Positions 6,966 through 14,335 are shown, counted from the stretch's first letter. The stretch: 15,501 nt of DNA from an uncultured Bacteroidales bacterium (GCA_937901185.1 CALCHR010000132.1:1-15501); one strand, 5' to 3'. Program-made: numbers and translations. Notes: generated by a model not told the origin, from the sequence alone.

Positions 6966-9185
6966 ATGAAGAAAAGATTCTTTTTTGTAGGACTGGCTTT
7001 GATGGGCTGGATAGGCTCGGCCGAAGCACAAGTGTCCAACGTGAATCCCGTGCCGCAGGAGGTGACATCGCAGGCTGCCAACTTGAGCGAACTGCCTGCC
7101 ACTTGGCGCGTGGTTTGCAGCGAGCAACTCAAAGGCACTGCTGCTCTCAATGCACTGGCCACTATGCCGGTGAAAGTAGACGAGCAGTCAAAGTATGTGG
7201 TAAAGCTGGGCGTGCGCGGCGATAAGACCGTGAAGAAATATGCCAAGCATATCCCCACCGTAGCAGAAGGCTACTATCTGGAAATCACAGAGAAAGGCAT
7301 CATCATTGCTGCTGCCGATAAGCAAGGCCTCTTCTACGGAGTGCAAACCCTCTTGGGCATTGCCCGCGAAGGCAAGTTGGAAATCTGCACCGTGAAGGAC
7401 TGGCCCGATGTGCCCTTCCGCGGCGTGGTGGAAGGTTTCTACGGTACCCCCTGGAGCCATGAAGCACGTCTCTCACAGCTCGATTTCTATGGCCGCAACA
7501 AGATGAACGTATATATCTACGGTCCGAAAGACGACCCTTGGCACCGCGACTACTGGCGCGACCCTTATCCCGCAGCAGAAGGCGCACGCATCCAGGAATT
7601 GGCTGAGCATGCCAAAGCCTGTGGTGTCAATTTCTACTGGGCCATCCACCCGGGAGTAGACATCAAGTGGACCATCGAAGACCGCGATAAGCTCGTAGCC
7701 AAGTTTGAGAAAATGTACGAGCTCGGCGTTCGCTCCTTCGCCGTATTCTTCGACGACATCTGGGGCGAAGGCGCTAAGGCCGACAAGCAAGCCGAACTGC
7801 TCAACTACGTAGATGACAACTTTGTAAAGATGAAGCCCGACGTAGCTCCCCTCGTGATGTGCCCCACAGAATACAACCGTGCCTGGGCCAACGATGAGAA
7901 AGGCTATCTCCGTACTTTGGGTACGAAGATGAACAAGGGTATCGAGATTATGTGGACAGGCAACGCCGTGGTTCACTGCATCGACAAAGAATCTATGGAG
8001 TGGGTGAACCAGCGCATAGACCGCAAGGCCTACATCTGGTGGAACTTCCCCGTGAGCGACTTCGTTCGCGACCGCATCCTCCTCGGTCCTACTTATGGCA
8101 ACGGCCTTGACATCGCAGAAGACCTGGCCGGTTTCGTAAGCAACCCTATGGAGCATGCTGAGGCATCTAAGATTGCGCTCTACGGAGTGGCCGATTACAC
8201 TTGGAACATGGAGGCCTACGATTATCAGAAGGACTGGGAAAAAGCCCTTGAAGATCTGCTCCCCTCCAACGTCGCTGCTCTGAGAACCTTTGCGCTCTAC
8301 AACAAAGACCTCGGTCCTAACGGACATGGCTTCCGCCGCGAAGAGGGCGACGAACTGTTGAACCTCGCTGCTGCCGTGAAAACAGGTGGTATGCGCCCTG
8401 TGGCTCAGGTGATGAGAAAGTGTAACGAACTGAAACTCGCAGCCGACCTCTTGCTGGCCGACAAAACCAATCCGCGTCTCATCAAGGAACTCACACCCTG
8501 GCTCTTGCAGGCACGCCTTGTGGCCGACTATGGTATCAGCGTATGCAATCTTAGCTTCGCCGTAAATCCTTCTAAGGACAGAAAGCATACTCCCAACTTT
8601 GACCTCCTCTATAAGCAGGCACGCTCCATCCAGCAGCAGATGTACAACTTGGGCAACAGCAGCGTGCGCCACGCTCACCAGCCCGACATCAAGCTTGCCG
8701 GCAAGGTGATGCTCCCCATGCTTAACGGCCTCTTCGCTCAGAGCGTGAAAGCCTATAATGCTGCAAACGGAACAGACTACGAGCCCGTCAGCGAATACCT
8801 GCCTTACCAACTCACCAGCACTGTGCCCCAACTCGCACAGCAGCCCATCGTAGGCTCCGGCAACGAGGTGAAGATAAATCCCTCTAACGAGGTAATCACC
8901 TGGGCGCCCGGCAGCGAACTGCTCATCACCATGGAGCAAGCTGTGAAGTTGCAAGGCCTTGACTTCGACTTCGGTGTGGCCGACCAAGCCAAGAACTTCA
9001 AGCTCGAAGTGATGGTAAACGGCGCTTGGAAGCCCGTGAGCCTCCTCCACTATCGCGAGGGCGAAACTACCGTTCACACCGGCAACGAGATAGCCGGAAT
9101 GGCAGCCGAGAAAATCCGCCTGACCAACATCAGCGGCGGCGAACTGAAAGTGTACTTCCGCAGTTTCCGTTTCTCTAAGCAATAA
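6966..9185 (+). CDS. GH84 beta-N-acetylglucosaminidase (O-GlcNAcase/hyaluronidase family)
   Basis: This 739-residue exported enzyme is nearly the length of the B. thetaiotaomicron GH84 enzyme (737). A signal peptide (1-21) is cleaved before Gln22. Residues about 23-145 form the GH20b-like N-terminal domain. The (beta/alpha)8 barrel at about 146-430 starts at FRGVVEGFYGTPW and carries FFDDIWG with the adjacent catalytic acids Asp263 and Asp264. Other family active-site positions are present: Lys188, Tyr303, Thr331, Trp358, Asn360, Asp365 and Asn393. A helical region follows, then a C-terminal beta-sandwich (about 640-739) of the F5/8-type or CBM32-like kind. The enzyme removes terminal beta-GlcNAc by substrate-assisted catalysis, probably from host glycans in the periplasm or at the surface. 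It is monocistronic, with its own promoter and two terminators, and is flanked by inverted copies of the dispersed repeat. Confidence 0.95.
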   Translation: MKKRFFFVGLALMGWIGSAEAQVSNVNPVPQEVTSQAANLSELPATWRVVCSEQLKGTAALNALATMPVKVDEQSKYVVKLGVRGDKTVKKYAKHIPTVAEGYYLEITEKGIIIAAADKQGLFYGVQTLLGIAREGKLEICTVKDWPDVPFRGVVEGFYGTPWSHEARLSQLDFYGRNKMNVYIYGPKDDPWHRDYWRDPYPAAEGARIQELAEHAKACGVNFYWAIHPGVDIKWTIEDRDKLVAKFEKMYELGVRSFAVFFDDIWGEGAKADKQAELLNYVDDNFVKMKPDVAPLVMCPTEYNRAWANDEKGYLRTLGTKMNKGIEIMWTGNAVVHCIDKESMEWVNQRIDRKAYIWWNFPVSDFVRDRILLGPTYGNGLDIAEDLAGFVSNPMEHAEASKIALYGVADYTWNMEAYDYQKDWEKALEDLLPSNVAALRTFALYNKDLGPNGHGFRREEGDELLNLAAAVKTGGMRPVAQVMRKCNELKLAADLLLADKTNPRLIKELTPWLLQARLVADYGISVCNLSFAVNPSKDRKHTPNFDLLYKQARSIQQQMYNLGNSSVRHAHQPDIKLAGKVMLPMLNGLFAQSVKAYNAANGTDYEPVSEYLPYQLTSTVPQLAQQPIVGSGNEVKINPSNEVITWAPGSELLITMEQAVKLQGLDFDFGVADQAKNFKLEVMVNGAWKPVSLLHYREGETTVHTGNEIAGMAAEKIRLTNISGGELKVYFRSFRFSKQ

Positions 9186-9203
9186 GAAAAACCCGCATAC
9201 TGT

Positions 9204-9236
9204 AAGAGGAGAGTCGGTAAAGGCTCTCCTCTTTTT
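9204..9236 (+). terminator. First intrinsic terminator of the GH84 gene
   Basis: A perfect 10-bp stem (AAGAGGAGAG at 9204-9213 with CTCTCCTCTT at 9224-9233) with a 10-nt loop is followed by a T-run ending at 9236. It lies 18 nt after the stop codon. Confidence 0.9.
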
Positions 9237-9240
9237 GTTG

Positions 9241-9270
9241 GCCCTTCCGAACCATCGGAAGGGCTATTTT
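9241..9270 (+). terminator. Second, tandem intrinsic terminator of the GH84 gene
   Basis: A perfect 10-bp GC-rich stem (GCCCTTCCGA at 9241-9250 with TCGGAAGGGC at 9255-9264) with a 4-nt loop is followed by TATTTTT. It directly follows the first terminator, in the same orientation. Confidence 0.88.
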
Positions 9271-9274
9271 TACT

Positions 9275-9396
9275 CTCTGTAATCCCTTGAAAATCAAAGG
9301 TCGTTTTCGGGCATTTCTTAGGTAAAAGCTAGGTGAATTTCGGTAACTACTAGGAAAAATTCGGTAACTACTAAGAACGCGAAAGTAACTACTAAG
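9275..9396 (-). repeat. Dispersed repeat, copy C (inverted)
   Basis: This is the third copy, on the minus strand. Its four 21-bp units are at 9376-9396, 9355-9375, 9334-9354 and 9313-9333, followed by the tail down to about 9275. It shares the TTTCGCG-containing first unit with copy B and the CCTAGTAGTTAC third unit with copy A. The tail hairpin is partly lost (CCCGAAAA against TTTTC, AA bulge, GGG). It lies between the GH84 terminators and the convergent operon. Confidence 0.92.
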
Positions 9397-9428
9397 AAAA
9401 ACACATAAGTTGCGGGGTGAAAAAGAAG

Positions 9429-9456
9429 AAGTGGCGCGTTTCACAACGCACCACTT
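9429..9456 (-). terminator. Hairpin with T-rich flank on the minus strand, possible terminator
   Basis: A 12-bp stem with one mismatch pairs 9429-9440 with 9445-9456 around a TCAC loop. Read on the minus strand it is followed by CTTCTTTTTC. The uridine phosphorylase operon already has its own terminator at 9639-9661, so this one would serve read-through or a small transcript from 9457-9638. Confidence 0.55.
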
Positions 9457-9471
9457 AGCTTTCAATAGGTA

Positions 9472-9594
9472 TTAGTTCTTAAGGTAAAAAGATTGTTTAC
9501 TGATAACGCTGCAAATATCCAGGTTTTTTTCTGACCTCCAAAATTTAATTTTATGTCTTATAACATCTTTTCTAAAAAATCTTATTTTTAACAT
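9472..9594 (-). CDS. Possible 40-residue basic small protein, or part of a small RNA
   Basis: An ATG at 9594 opens 40 codons, beginning MLKIRFFRKDVIRHKIKFW, ending in TAA at 9472 and followed 16 nt later by the hairpin with T-rich flank at 9429-9456. The product would be Lys/Arg-rich. The region is distinctly more AT-rich than the neighbouring genes. I see no TAnnTTTG box in front (only TAAATTTTG, one base too long, inside the frame) and no family resemblance. It may equally be an eroded remnant or a chance frame in AT-rich DNA. Confidence 0.2.
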   Translation of the reverse strand: MLKIRFFRKDVIRHKIKFWRSEKNLDICSVISKQSFYLKN

Positions 9595-9636
9595 TTCAGA
9601 CCCACTTCGATAGAGATTTTTAGGGGCTTCGTATAG

Positions 9637-9661
9637 AAAAACCGCCCTTGCGAGGCGGTTT
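9637..9661 (-). terminator. Intrinsic terminator of the uridine phosphorylase operon
   Basis: An 8-bp stem (AAACCGCC at 9639-9646 with GGCGGTTT at 9654-9661) with a 7-nt loop is followed on the minus strand by a T-run from the A-run at 9637-9641. It begins four bases after the stop codon. Confidence 0.85.
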
Positions 9662-9665
9662 GTTG

Positions 9666-10544
9666 TTAGATTCTTTCGAGCACGGTCTGTATGAGCGAGT
9701 CGATGCTGTTGCGATAGTTGGCATTGGCTTTGCCCGCCACTCTGTTGGCGATGACCATGCAGACGGTCACGGCTTTGTGCCCCATGAGGCGACTCAAACC
9801 GGCCAAGGCGCTGCTCTCCATCTCGAAGTTGGTGATGCGTGCGCCGTGATAGTCGAAGCGCATAATCTTCTCGTTGGCCTCGGGGTCGGCAAGGGGCAGA
9901 CGTAACACGCGGCCTTGCGGAGCGTAAAATCCGCCGCAGGCTATCGTGATGCCGCGCACCATGTCCTCTCCGGCAATGCGTGTGGTCAGTTCCTCGTCGG
10001 CAGGGGCTACATAAGGATGGGCTATACATTGGCTGCCCTTCCATCCCATGTGGGAGATAAAGGCAGCCTCCAATTGGGTGTCGCATACTTCATCGCGGCG
10101 AGCGTAGAAATTGAGCAGGCCGTCGAAGCCGATGCTCTTTTCGCTGACCACGAAAGTGCCTTCGGGCGTGTGGGGCTGCAAACCGCCACAGGTGCCGATG
10201 CGCACAAGCGTAAGGCTGCGGAGAGCATCTTTTACCTCGCGCTTCTCAAAGTCGATATTGGCCAGAGCGTCGAGCTCGTTCATCACGATGTCTATATTGT
10301 CGCAGCCGATGCCGGTGGACACCACGGTGATGCGCTTCTCGCCGTAGCAACCGGTGATGGCGCGGAACTCGCGGCTCTCAATGTCGCATTCAATGTGAGA
10401 AAAGTGGCTGGCCACAAGAGGTACACGACCGGGATCGCCTACGAGTATCACGTTGTCAGCCAACTGTTCGGGGCGGAGGTGAAGGTGAAACACGCTGCCG
10501 TCGGGGTTGAGAATGAGTTCGGACTCTTCTATTCTTCTTTTCAT
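9666..10544 (-). CDS. udp: Nucleoside phosphorylase, uridine phosphorylase-like
   Basis: This 292-residue soluble protein belongs to the PNP/UDP (NP-I) family, which cleaves nucleosides with phosphate to a free base and (deoxy)ribose 1-phosphate in salvage. Visible motifs are the phosphate-binding LVGDPGRV (34-41), VSTGIGCDNIDIV (75-87), the core RIGTCGGL (115-122) and the ribose-binding NFEMESSAL (239-247), followed by VIANR (264-268) as in uridine phosphorylases. It is about 40 residues longer than the 253-residue E. coli enzyme, as is common for Bacteroidetes versions. The NFEMES and VIANR context favours uridine over purine nucleosides, but specificity is inference. It lies 33 nt after the PD40/coiled-coil gene with no promoter or terminator between, so the two are co-transcribed. 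Confidence 0.88.
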   Translation of the reverse strand: MKRRIEESELILNPDGSVFHLHLRPEQLADNVILVGDPGRVPLVASHFSHIECDIESREFRAITGCYGEKRITVVSTGIGCDNIDIVMNELDALANIDFEKREVKDALRSLTLVRIGTCGGLQPHTPEGTFVVSEKSIGFDGLLNFYARRDEVCDTQLEAAFISHMGWKGSQCIAHPYVAPADEELTTRIAGEDMVRGITIACGGFYAPQGRVLRLPLADPEANEKIMRFDYHGARITNFEMESSALAGLSRLMGHKAVTVCMVIANRVAGKANANYRNSIDSLIQTVLERI

Positions 10545-10577
10545 AGCGCTATGTTTTTAGAGGGGAGAGAGAAACGC

Positions 10578-11873
10578 CTACTGCATTTCGGCTTTCCGCA
10601 TATTCTTTTCCAGAGTGAGGATAGACTGGCTCAGTTGCTCCACTTCTTTTTCTAGGGCCAGTATTTGTTGGCCTGCGGCTGCCTTGTCGGTCGCAGAGGG
10701 GTATAGTTTGCGGAGCTTTTCCAGCTCAGTCTTTTTCTTTTTCATATCGGCCTTGGTCTTATCGAGCTGCGTGGCGATGCGGCGAGCTGCGTCACTGCGA
10801 AAATCAGACAAGGAGGTGTAGACCAGGTGGTCGTTGATGATGTAGCGCATGGAGATGCCTTCCTCGTTTTGGCTTTCCGCTCGGAGGAGCAAATCCAGTC
10901 GTTTTTTGGCTTCAGCCATTTGGGTAGAGTCGGCCAAGCTGTTGCTGAGCGGCAAAATCATGGCCGCTGTGCGCACCTGCTCAGCGTTCTCCGGCTTGAG
11001 TGTGTAGATATTGCGGCTCTCGCTGGGCACGAAGGTGTAGACGCAAACGCTGTCGGCCGGTTGGTAGCGGTCGGAGGCAAACCAACCTATCTTGTGTATC
11101 TCGTCGATGACGAAGAGAAAATCGTTTGCCGGCGAGTTGAAAGGCATACCAATATTCTCTGGGTGCACATATTGTTTGTTTTCAGAATTGAAGCGGGTGA
11201 CGAAGATGTCATAGCCGCCCAAACTCTCTCGGCCCTTAGCTGCATAGTAGAGCGTAATGCCGTCGGCCATCATAAAGGGATAGTCTTGCACTTCGTTTCT
11301 GTCGCTAACCCCTTTCATGTTCTCTGTGATCCACTCCTGACCATATTTATTCGACTCCACAATGCGCAGCACGCTGTCAGCATTCAGTGCGGCAATCAAA
11401 ATCTTGTCGCCCAACTCGTTCTTGAAGGCTGTTTTTCCGGCCAGCGAAGTTTGCAGTCCAATGGAACTGAGCAGCTTTTCTGCCGATTCGATGCTACCAT
11501 TTTCCGAAGCGAGGTGGAAGGCCGAGAGCAAATCGTTTTTCCCTACGACAATGCTGTCTATAAAGGCCACACGCTCTGTGCCCAGCAACATATTGTGGGC
11601 AGTGCGGGCGTAGGCGGTCTTTTTTTCAAAGGCGCTTAGGTCGGCATCTTTTTTCTTCTTCAGCAGCGCAGCCTTCTCTTCTTCGATGGTGGCGATGGCC
11701 TCTTCGAAGCGGTAGGTGCTTAATAGGGAATCGATGTCCTTCTTCTCAGTCTCTTTAGCAGCGCCTGCAGATTTTTTCTTCTTGTTCTTAGCTTTGCTCT
11801 GCGCAGAAGCAGAGGTCAAGGAAAGCACGGAGAAAAAAAGTGCGCCGCAGAGAATATAGAAAATCTTCCTCAT
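10578..11873 (-). CDS. Exported PD40 beta-propeller/coiled-coil protein
   Basis: The product has 431 residues when started at the ATG at 11873 (MRKIFYIL); an upstream TTG at 11879 is in frame but unnecessary. A signal peptide is cleaved after SASA (residue 24). A very basic Lys-rich segment follows (27-45), then a helical, TPR-like part (about 46-190). Residues about 195-270 carry one or two PD40 blades: LYYAAKGRESLGGYDIF, PENIGMPFNSPANDF and GWFASDR, the pattern seen in Bacteroidetes PorE/OmpA-type envelope proteins. There is no OmpA domain. The last 60 residues (about 370-431) form a charged coiled coil. The complete function is not recognised; a periplasmic scaffold or peptidoglycan-related role fits. 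It is divergent from the LysM gene, and the two promoters share a 105-bp gap. Confidence 0.75.
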   Translation of the reverse strand: MRKIFYILCGALFFSVLSLTSASAQSKAKNKKKKSAGAAKETEKKDIDSLLSTYRFEEAIATIEEEKAALLKKKKDADLSAFEKKTAYARTAHNMLLGTERVAFIDSIVVGKNDLLSAFHLASENGSIESAEKLLSSIGLQTSLAGKTAFKNELGDKILIAALNADSVLRIVESNKYGQEWITENMKGVSDRNEVQDYPFMMADGITLYYAAKGRESLGGYDIFVTRFNSENKQYVHPENIGMPFNSPANDFLFVIDEIHKIGWFASDRYQPADSVCVYTFVPSESRNIYTLKPENAEQVRTAAMILPLSNSLADSTQMAEAKKRLDLLLRAESQNEEGISMRYIINDHLVYTSLSDFRSDAARRIATQLDKTKADMKKKKTELEKLRKLYPSATDKAAAGQQILALEKEVEQLSQSILTLEKNMRKAEMQ

Positions 11874-11895
11874 AGTCAACAGATAAATTTCTGTT

Positions 11896-11903
11896 CAAAA
11901 GTA
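11896..11903 (-). promoter_or_regulatory. Putative -7 box (TACTTTTG) of the PD40/uridine phosphorylase operon
   Basis: On the minus strand TACTTTTG matches TAnnTTTG, 22 nt upstream of the ATG at 11873. It supports that ATG over the TTG at 11879. Confidence 0.6.
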
Positions 11904-11946
11904 CGGATTTCTTTTTAATAATAGAGTGCCTCTCCGTGTTTTTATG

Positions 11947-11954
11947 TACTTTTG
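11947..11954 (+). promoter_or_regulatory. Putative -7 box (TACTTTTG) of the LysM/barrel operon
   Basis: TACTTTTG lies 24 nt upstream of the ATG at 11979, the same octamer as at the CotH and PD40 promoters. The expected -33 position has no clear TTTG; a T-run lies at about 11912-11916. Confidence 0.6.
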
Positions 11955-11978
11955 TAGGTTGAAAAACAGAATGGTCCT

Positions 11979-13508
11979 ATGAAACTTTGTAAGTTCTTAA
12001 AAAAATATCTGCTCCTCTTGGCATGTGCTTTGTTGGTGCAACTTCCCCTCGTGGCTCAGGTGCCTACACAGCAGCACACCGTGGAGCAGGGCGAAACTCT
12101 CTATCGCATCTCTAAAAAATATGGCGTGACAGTCGATATGCTGTTGCAGCACAATCCGGGCTTGACAGCTGAAAGTCTGAGCATCGGAAAAACAATTTTG
12201 ATACCGGTGGCCGGAATGCAGACGCTGCCTGTGGTGGCAACGCACAAGGTAAAGAAAGGCGAGACCATGTGGAGCATTTCTCAGAAGTATGGCATCACGG
12301 TGGAGGAATTGATAGCGGCCAATCCGGAAATGGCGAAGCCCAACTACAAGTTGAAGAAGGGCCGCGAGGTAAACATACCGAAGGCCCAGCCCAAAGCAAA
12401 AGTGGATTCTGTAGCTGAGAAAAAAGATAAGCCCAAAGAAAAAATCCAGGGACAAGCTACGGTGAAGGTAGCTGTAGTGATGCCGTTTAAGACAGGCGAA
12501 GCAGAGAGTGAGCGCTGTTTGGAATACTACAGAGGTTTCTTGATGGCCGCCGATGAGGTAAGAGCCAATGGTAAGATTATAGAAATTTATACTTACAATG
12601 AACCGGCAGCAACGCAGTCGGTAGATAGTGTGTTGAACTTGGTAAAGCAGCGCCACGTTGATTTGTTGGTTGGTCCTGTCTATACCACCCACACATCGGC
12701 TTTTGCCAATTTTGCAGTGGCGCAGAATGTAAAAAATCTGGTGCCCTTCTCTTCTAAGGTAAAGCAGGTGGCTTCAAATGCTCAAATCTACTTGGTCAAT
12801 GCCCCAGATACCAATAAGCATTCTCTGGCTGTAAACCTATTTACAAAGGTGTTTAAGAATAAGGAGACCGTGGTGTTTCTCTCTACCAAGAAAAGAAACG
12901 AGGCAGCCTTCACAGACTATATGGCGCAGCGCTTGGCAAAGGAAGGTTACACTACGAAGACGCTGCCGGCCACCTTTAGCAATGCCGATTTGAAGAGTGC
13001 GCTTACTGTGGGCACGCCGGCAGTTGTGGTTCCCGATGCGTCAGACCTTGCTTCCTACAAGGACTTGATGCAGCGCATGAAAGGCTTTAAGGAAGAGTTT
13101 CCCGGCTATCAAACTTCCATCTTTGGCTATCCCGAGTGGCAGACCTATACGGCGGACACATTATATAATATATATAAGGCGAACACCTACTTGTTTACAA
13201 ATTTCTACTACAACACCTACTCGAAAGAGAGTTCGCAGTTTGAGAAAAACTATAAGCGCTGGTTCAAAACAGACCTTGCCGGCACTTATCCGCGTATGGA
13301 GTTGTTGGGCTATGACAGCGCTCTCTGTCTGCTGACGGGTATCCTGGAATATGGAAAAGCCTTCGGGGAGCAACTTGTGGATGCTAAAATGATACAGAGT
13401 AACATCCACTTCAAGCGAGAAAACTCCATGGGGGGCTATGTGAATAAGTGCATGTGGTTCATTCACTACAAACCCGACCACACTATTGAACGCTTCTCAG
13501 AAGAATAA
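11979..13508 (+). CDS. Exported protein with two LysM domains and a periplasmic-binding-protein fold
   Basis: This 509-residue protein has a signal peptide (about 1-26, cleaved after LVA). Two LysM peptidoglycan-binding domains follow at about 32-76 (HTVEQGETLYRISKKYGV) and 88-134 (THKVKKGETMWSISQKYGI). A Lys/Pro/Ala linker spans 135-160. The rest (about 161-509) resembles a type I periplasmic-binding fold as in branched-chain amino acid receptors and LpoA-like proteins: VAVVMPFKTGEAESERCLEYYRGFLMA, then VDLLVGPVYTTHT, LVPFSS and IFGYPEW. LysM would hold it on the cell wall while the C-terminal domain binds a small ligand or a partner. It heads an operon with an outer-membrane barrel whose coding region starts 15-24 nt later. 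Amino acid binding is not shown; an LpoA-like role in cell-wall synthesis is an alternative inference. Confidence 0.85.
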   Translation: MKLCKFLKKYLLLLACALLVQLPLVAQVPTQQHTVEQGETLYRISKKYGVTVDMLLQHNPGLTAESLSIGKTILIPVAGMQTLPVVATHKVKKGETMWSISQKYGITVEELIAANPEMAKPNYKLKKGREVNIPKAQPKAKVDSVAEKKDKPKEKIQGQATVKVAVVMPFKTGEAESERCLEYYRGFLMAADEVRANGKIIEIYTYNEPAATQSVDSVLNLVKQRHVDLLVGPVYTTHTSAFANFAVAQNVKNLVPFSSKVKQVASNAQIYLVNAPDTNKHSLAVNLFTKVFKNKETVVFLSTKKRNEAAFTDYMAQRLAKEGYTTKTLPATFSNADLKSALTVGTPAVVVPDASDLASYKDLMQRMKGFKEEFPGYQTSIFGYPEWQTYTADTLYNIYKANTYLFTNFYYNTYSKESSQFEKNYKRWFKTDLAGTYPRMELLGYDSALCLLTGILEYGKAFGEQLVDAKMIQSNIHFKRENSMGGYVNKCMWFIHYKPDHTIERFSEE

Positions 13509-13523
13509 TAAGCCTTGTGTAAA

Positions 13524-14276
13524 ATGTTGAAGATGAAAATTATAGGTAAAAGAAAAATACTCCTCTGCCTTTTCTGCTTTCTGACAGTAGCTTCAGCTGT
13601 GGCACAAGTGGGCGATAGGCGCAGCGAGATAGCCTTCGGATTTAACGCCGGTGTAGCTCTCAATAAAATAACCTTTGAACCAACCATCAAGCAAAACTAC
13701 CATGTGGCCCCCACGATGGGTATGACGTTCCGCTACACTTGTGAGAAGTATTTTAAGACTGTCTGTGCTTTACAAGTGGAGCTCAACTATACCCGTTTAG
13801 GCTGGACCGAGGATATTGTCAACTTCGACAATGAGCCGCTGCCTGAAACTTACACCCGCAATCAAAACTATATTGAACTGCCATTGCTGGCGCGTTTGGG
13901 ATGGGGCCGAGAGGTCAAAGGATTCATGGGCTATTTTTTCGCAGGTCCCCAGATAGGGTGGTGCATCAATGAGACAGAGAAACGCAATCAATGGACGCTC
14001 AATGCAGAAGGCCATCCCAGTCGCCCCAATAATATGTATGCGCAATATGATATGCCCATAGAAAATAAGTTCGATTATGGCATTACCGCCGGCTTGGGTT
14101 GCGAGCTTCACACCAAGATTGGCCATTTTATGATAGACGGCCGCTACTATTTTGCTTTGAGCGACATCTATGGCAACTCTAAGCGCGATGTCTTTGAGCG
14201 CTCCGCCAACGGCACCATCTTGGTCAAGTTTACCTATCTCTTTAATCTGCGTGCCGACAAGACTCCGCGCAGATAA
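13524..14276 (+). CDS. Outer-membrane beta-barrel protein (PorT-family/OMP_b-brl_2 type)
   Basis: This product is about 250 residues from the ATG at 13524; an in-frame ATG at 13533 gives MKIIGKRK and may be used, while the TTG at 13515 is unlikely. A signal peptide ends at SAVAQ (near residue 28). The mature part alternates amphipathic strands: FGFNAGVALNKI, TMGMTFRYTC, VCALQVELNYTRLGW, NYIELPLLARLGW, GYFFAGPQIGWC, KFDYGITAGLGCEL, HFMIDGRYYFALSDIY and TILVKFTYLFNLR. This is the usual eight-strand pattern of the Bacteroidetes outer-membrane beta-barrel family often named PorT-like. I do not see the hallmarks of true PorT of the type IX system, so a secretion role should not be assumed. It is co-transcribed with the LysM protein, suggesting a link between peptidoglycan and the outer membrane. 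Confidence 0.85.
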   Translation: MLKMKIIGKRKILLCLFCFLTVASAVAQVGDRRSEIAFGFNAGVALNKITFEPTIKQNYHVAPTMGMTFRYTCEKYFKTVCALQVELNYTRLGWTEDIVNFDNEPLPETYTRNQNYIELPLLARLGWGREVKGFMGYFFAGPQIGWCINETEKRNQWTLNAEGHPSRPNNMYAQYDMPIENKFDYGITAGLGCELHTKIGHFMIDGRYYFALSDIYGNSKRDVFERSANGTILVKFTYLFNLRADKTPRR

Positions 14277-14327
14277 ACAGTAGCAGAATACCAACAAATG
14301 GGTATTCCCGCCTTACAAAAAAGTGCT

Positions 14328-14335
14328 TAACTTTG
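14328..14335 (+). promoter_or_regulatory. Putative -7 box (TAACTTTG) of the His-rich protein/TonB receptor operon
   Basis: TAACTTTG is the same -7 octamer as at the GH84 gene. It is framed by an AGTGC/GCACT inverted repeat (14322-14326 with 14335-14339), so a repressor bound there would cover the box. The predicted start of transcription near 14342 leaves about 16 nt before the TTG at 14358. Confidence 0.5.

Noticed and set aside
7473..9182. 569-codon minus-strand open frame opposite the GH84 gene
   Set aside because: It lies fully antisense to a gene with intact catalytic motifs and is a codon-usage shadow.
9472..10086. 204-codon minus-strand frame overlapping uridine phosphorylase in another frame
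   Set aside because: Most of it is an out-of-frame shadow; only its last 40 codons lie outside the enzyme gene and are listed separately at low confidence.
13160..13178. TATAATATATATAA run as a promoter
   Set aside because: It lies inside the LysM protein coding region and does not fit TAnnTTTG.
13524..14276. True PorT of the type IX secretion system
   Set aside because: The barrel fits the broad PorT-like family only; no type IX gene neighbours are visible and PorT-specific sequence is not recognised.
14286..14307. Terminator after the barrel gene
   Set aside because: GAATACC/GGTATTC forms only a 7-bp stem with no T-run following, so termination is not supported.
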